Source: Aequorivita todarodis (GTDB lineage: Bacteria; Bacteroidota; Bacteroidia; Flavobacteriales; Flavobacteriaceae). Taken from it: 64,000 nt of DNA. Position numbers and translations under genes: made by a program. Shown here one piece after another: positions 62,154-64,000 of the stretch (position 1 is the first letter of the stretch; each line of letters begins with the position of its first letter). The stretch covers positions 227,819-291,818 of the forward strand of contig NZ_JAQQTG010000016.1 in the NCBI RefSeq assembly GCF_028561335.1. The letters are read 5' to 3'. The notes under the pieces were generated by a model. It was not told the origin of the DNA. It searched no databases and was given only the letters and a program-made list of their open reading frames with translations.

Positions 62154-63683
62154 ATGAAAAAGATAGCATTTCTATTTATGGCCCTTTTTTCGCTGACATT
62201 TACAATTGCCCAAAACACTACAGATGGCCTGCGATATAGTACCGAACAAAACATTGGAACCGCGCGTTTCACAGCTCTAAACGGAGCCATGGGTGCTTTA
62301 GGCGGCGATTTTTCAGCAGTAAGTGTCAATCCAGCGGGAGGTGCCGTTTTCCTAAATTCAAGCCTCATGCTTTCCGCCTCTTTATTTGATGTGGAAAACA
62401 AAGCAAATTATTTCAACAATAGTGAAAAAAGTTTTTCAGACAACATTACACTAAATCAGTTGGGTGGTGTCTTCGTTATAAATAATTCAAACGAAGCATC
62501 CGCTTTTAAAAAATTCACGATTGGTTTGAATTTTGATACCACCAAAAGTTTTGACAATGAACTATACATTGCAGGAACCGGAAATAATTCCATCGGGAAT
62601 TTCTTTTTGGAACAAGCACAGGGAATACCTTTGAATCTTTTGCAGTTACAGTCTGGCGAATCAATTTCAGACTTATATAAATATTTAGGAGAATCGGAAG
62701 GAAACATTGCCCAAAATGCATTTTTAGGCTATCAGGGTTTTATTTTTGATCCTGTTGACCCAAACAACCCCTCAAACACCACATATATTTCAAATATTGC
62801 CAATGGAAGTTTTAATCAGGAGTACGCATACCTTTCGCAAGGATACAACAGTAAATTTTCAATAAATCTTGCCACCCAGATTACCGATAATTATTTCTTA
62901 GGAATTAACATAAACACACATACCATAAATTTCGATCAAAGCTCATTTCTACTAGAAAGCAACAGCAACCCCGGCTCTATCGTGAATAGAGTAGGTTTTG
63001 AAAATAATCTCTCAGTGAATGGCGCCGGAATCTCTGCTCAAATTGGAGCTATTGCGAAGATTGCAAATAATTTCCGCCTCGGGCTTAGCTTAGACTCTCC
63101 TACTTGGTATCAAATTTCTGAAGAAACAAGCCAATATCTCGAAAGCCGCCGTGTTTTTGATGGCCAAACTATAAATGAATTTGTAAATCCCAACATCATA
63201 AATGTTTACGAAGATTACACCATTCGTACACCCGCAAAGGTTACCGCCAGTGCAGCCTACATATTTGGCCAAAGCGGACTGATTAGTTTTGACTATTCCT
63301 ATAAAGACTATTCTTCCATCGAATTTAGCCGAATAAATAACTCGTACAGTGCCTCCTTCAACGATTTAAACAATACAATTAACAATACATTACAGGGCAC
63401 TTCAATCTTCAAAGCTGGCGCTGAATACAGAATTAATCAATTAAGCCTAAGAGGAGGCTTTCATTATGAAGAAAGCCCTTATCAAAACACTAAAATAGTT
63501 GGAGATCTTACAGGATTCTCTTTAGGTGCGGGTTATAATTTTGGACGTTATACCTTTGATGTCGCTTATTCTAGATCAGAACAAGAACGCAACCAGCAAT
63601 TATATTCCGTTGGTTTGACCGATATCGCCAATATAACTACCATATACAGTAATTTCATCATGTCCCTTGGCTTTAATTTTTAA
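62154..63683 (+). CDS. OmpP1/FadL-family outer membrane transport protein
   Basis: Signal peptide MKKIAFLFMALFSLTFTIAQ, then a plug-like N-terminus with ALNGAMGALGGDFSAVSVNP AGG features (NPAG is typical of FadL-like proteins), then a beta barrel ending in FIMSLGFNF with terminal Phe. 509 residues is usual for the Bacteroidota branch. FadL proteins let hydrophobic compounds diffuse through the outer membrane; the ligand here is not known. Confidence 0.92.
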   Translation: MKKIAFLFMALFSLTFTIAQNTTDGLRYSTEQNIGTARFTALNGAMGALGGDFSAVSVNPAGGAVFLNSSLMLSASLFDVENKANYFNNSEKSFSDNITLNQLGGVFVINNSNEASAFKKFTIGLNFDTTKSFDNELYIAGTGNNSIGNFFLEQAQGIPLNLLQLQSGESISDLYKYLGESEGNIAQNAFLGYQGFIFDPVDPNNPSNTTYISNIANGSFNQEYAYLSQGYNSKFSINLATQITDNYFLGININTHTINFDQSSFLLESNSNPGSIVNRVGFENNLSVNGAGISAQIGAIAKIANNFRLGLSLDSPTWYQISEETSQYLESRRVFDGQTINEFVNPNIINVYEDYTIRTPAKVTASAAYIFGQSGLISFDYSYKDYSSIEFSRINNSYSASFNDLNNTINNTLQGTSIFKAGAEYRINQLSLRGGFHYEESPYQNTKIVGDLTGFSLGAGYNFGRYTFDVAYSRSEQERNQQLYSVGLTDIANITTIYSNFIMSLGFNF

Positions 63684-63830
63684 TCCATTCTTTTAGTGCT
63701 TAAATTCCTTCCGAAACAATAAACATTAAATCCATTTCTGAACAAATTTTTTTTGAAAAAGCACGTCATAAAAGCTTTTAAGAAGAATTGATCAAACAAT
63801 TAATATTTGGACAATTGTTCCAAATTAAAA

Positions 63831-63853
63831 AGCCCCGCACACAATGCGGGGCT
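63831..63853. terminator. Bidirectional terminator between fadL-like gene and T9SS gene
   Basis: AGCCCCGCA / TGCGGGGCT stem with CACAA loop, A- and T-tracts at the two sides. Confidence 0.85.
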
Positions 63854-63878
63854 TTGGTTTTATTATTTATTTATCTAT

Positions 63879-64000
63879 TTATCGTTTTAGGGTAAAATGT
63901 CCTTTGAATTCCTTTGCGCTGCCGTCCTCGGTGTACTCCACGCGGAACCAGTAGTCGCTCGATGGCAGCGGGCTGCCGTTATAGGTGCCGTCCCATCCGG
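63879..64000 (-). CDS. C-terminal end of a T9SS type B sorting-domain protein (truncated by the window)
   Basis: Reading from 64000 on the minus strand gives 39 residues starting GWDGTYNGSPLPSSDYWFRV and ending GHFTLKR and a stop. This is the recognisable end of the gliding-motility-associated (CHU_C, TIGR04131-type) domain, which directs large surface proteins through the type IX secretion system. The body of the protein lies right of the window, so its function is not visible. Confidence 0.9.
   Translation of the reverse strand, partial: GWDGTYNGSPLPSSDYWFRVEYTEDGSAKEFKGHFTLKR

Overview
The window comes from a member of the Bacteroidota, most likely the family Flavobacteriaceae. The signs are a 287-residue RpoD of the Bacteroidetes type, a SusC/SusD pair, a TamL-like OMP85 barrel, an exosortase XrtF module, a T9SS type B sorting domain at the right edge, many SPII lipoproteins, and TAnnTTTG-type -7 promoter boxes before housekeeping genes. 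Genus cannot be fixed from sequence reading alone. No phage, transposase, integrase, CRISPR array or rRNA operon is visible.

Layout. 1-17 kb is mostly housekeeping: the end of a TamL-like barrel, fbaA, accD, two paralogous lipoproteins, rpsO, pnp, a membrane TPR-adenylate cyclase, a lipoprotein / ECF sigma / membrane protein operon, rpoD, rpe, a YpdA-like oxidoreductase and a membrane-anchored MtfA-like peptidase. 17-24.5 kb is accessory: a lone lipoprotein, a SusD/SusC pair and a conserved hypothetical gene.

24.6-41.3 kb, almost all on the minus strand, is a large metal (probably copper) handling locus. In transcription order it holds a DUF3347 lipoprotein, an HYC_CC_PP protein, a CusB-like adaptor fused to an HMBD and a DUF3347 domain, a CusA/CzcA-like RND pump, a TolC-like protein, another DUF3347 lipoprotein, a haem-binding protein, an ArsP_1-type permease, a CopA-like P-type ATPase, a TonB-dependent receptor, an HMA protein and a 33-residue lysine-rich ORF. 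Together these could take metal across the outer membrane, sense or bind it in the periplasm, pump it from the cytosol (CopA, permease) and expel it through a tripartite RND system. I see no metal-responsive regulator. The RND pair is clearly GC-richer than its surroundings, and several gaps between the genes hold short tandem arrays.

41.3-64 kb is again mostly core: the XrtF exosortase with its partner, a GAF/fRMsr-like protein, a MacB-type permease, purH, the shape operon mreB-mreC-mreD-mrdA-rodA, a DRGH nuclease, a DppC-like permease, a Tsp/Prc protease, surE, coaD, rpsT, tRNA-Glu, proS, a Tyr/Gly-rich lipoprotein, a FadL-like protein and the last codons of a T9SS cargo protein.

The most unusual signals are a family of small C-rich/G-rich palindromic elements, normally intergenic, of which two sites lie in frame inside the P-type ATPase gene; the GC-shifted RND pair; three DUF3347 proteins in one locus; and distinct tandem arrays between successive metal genes.
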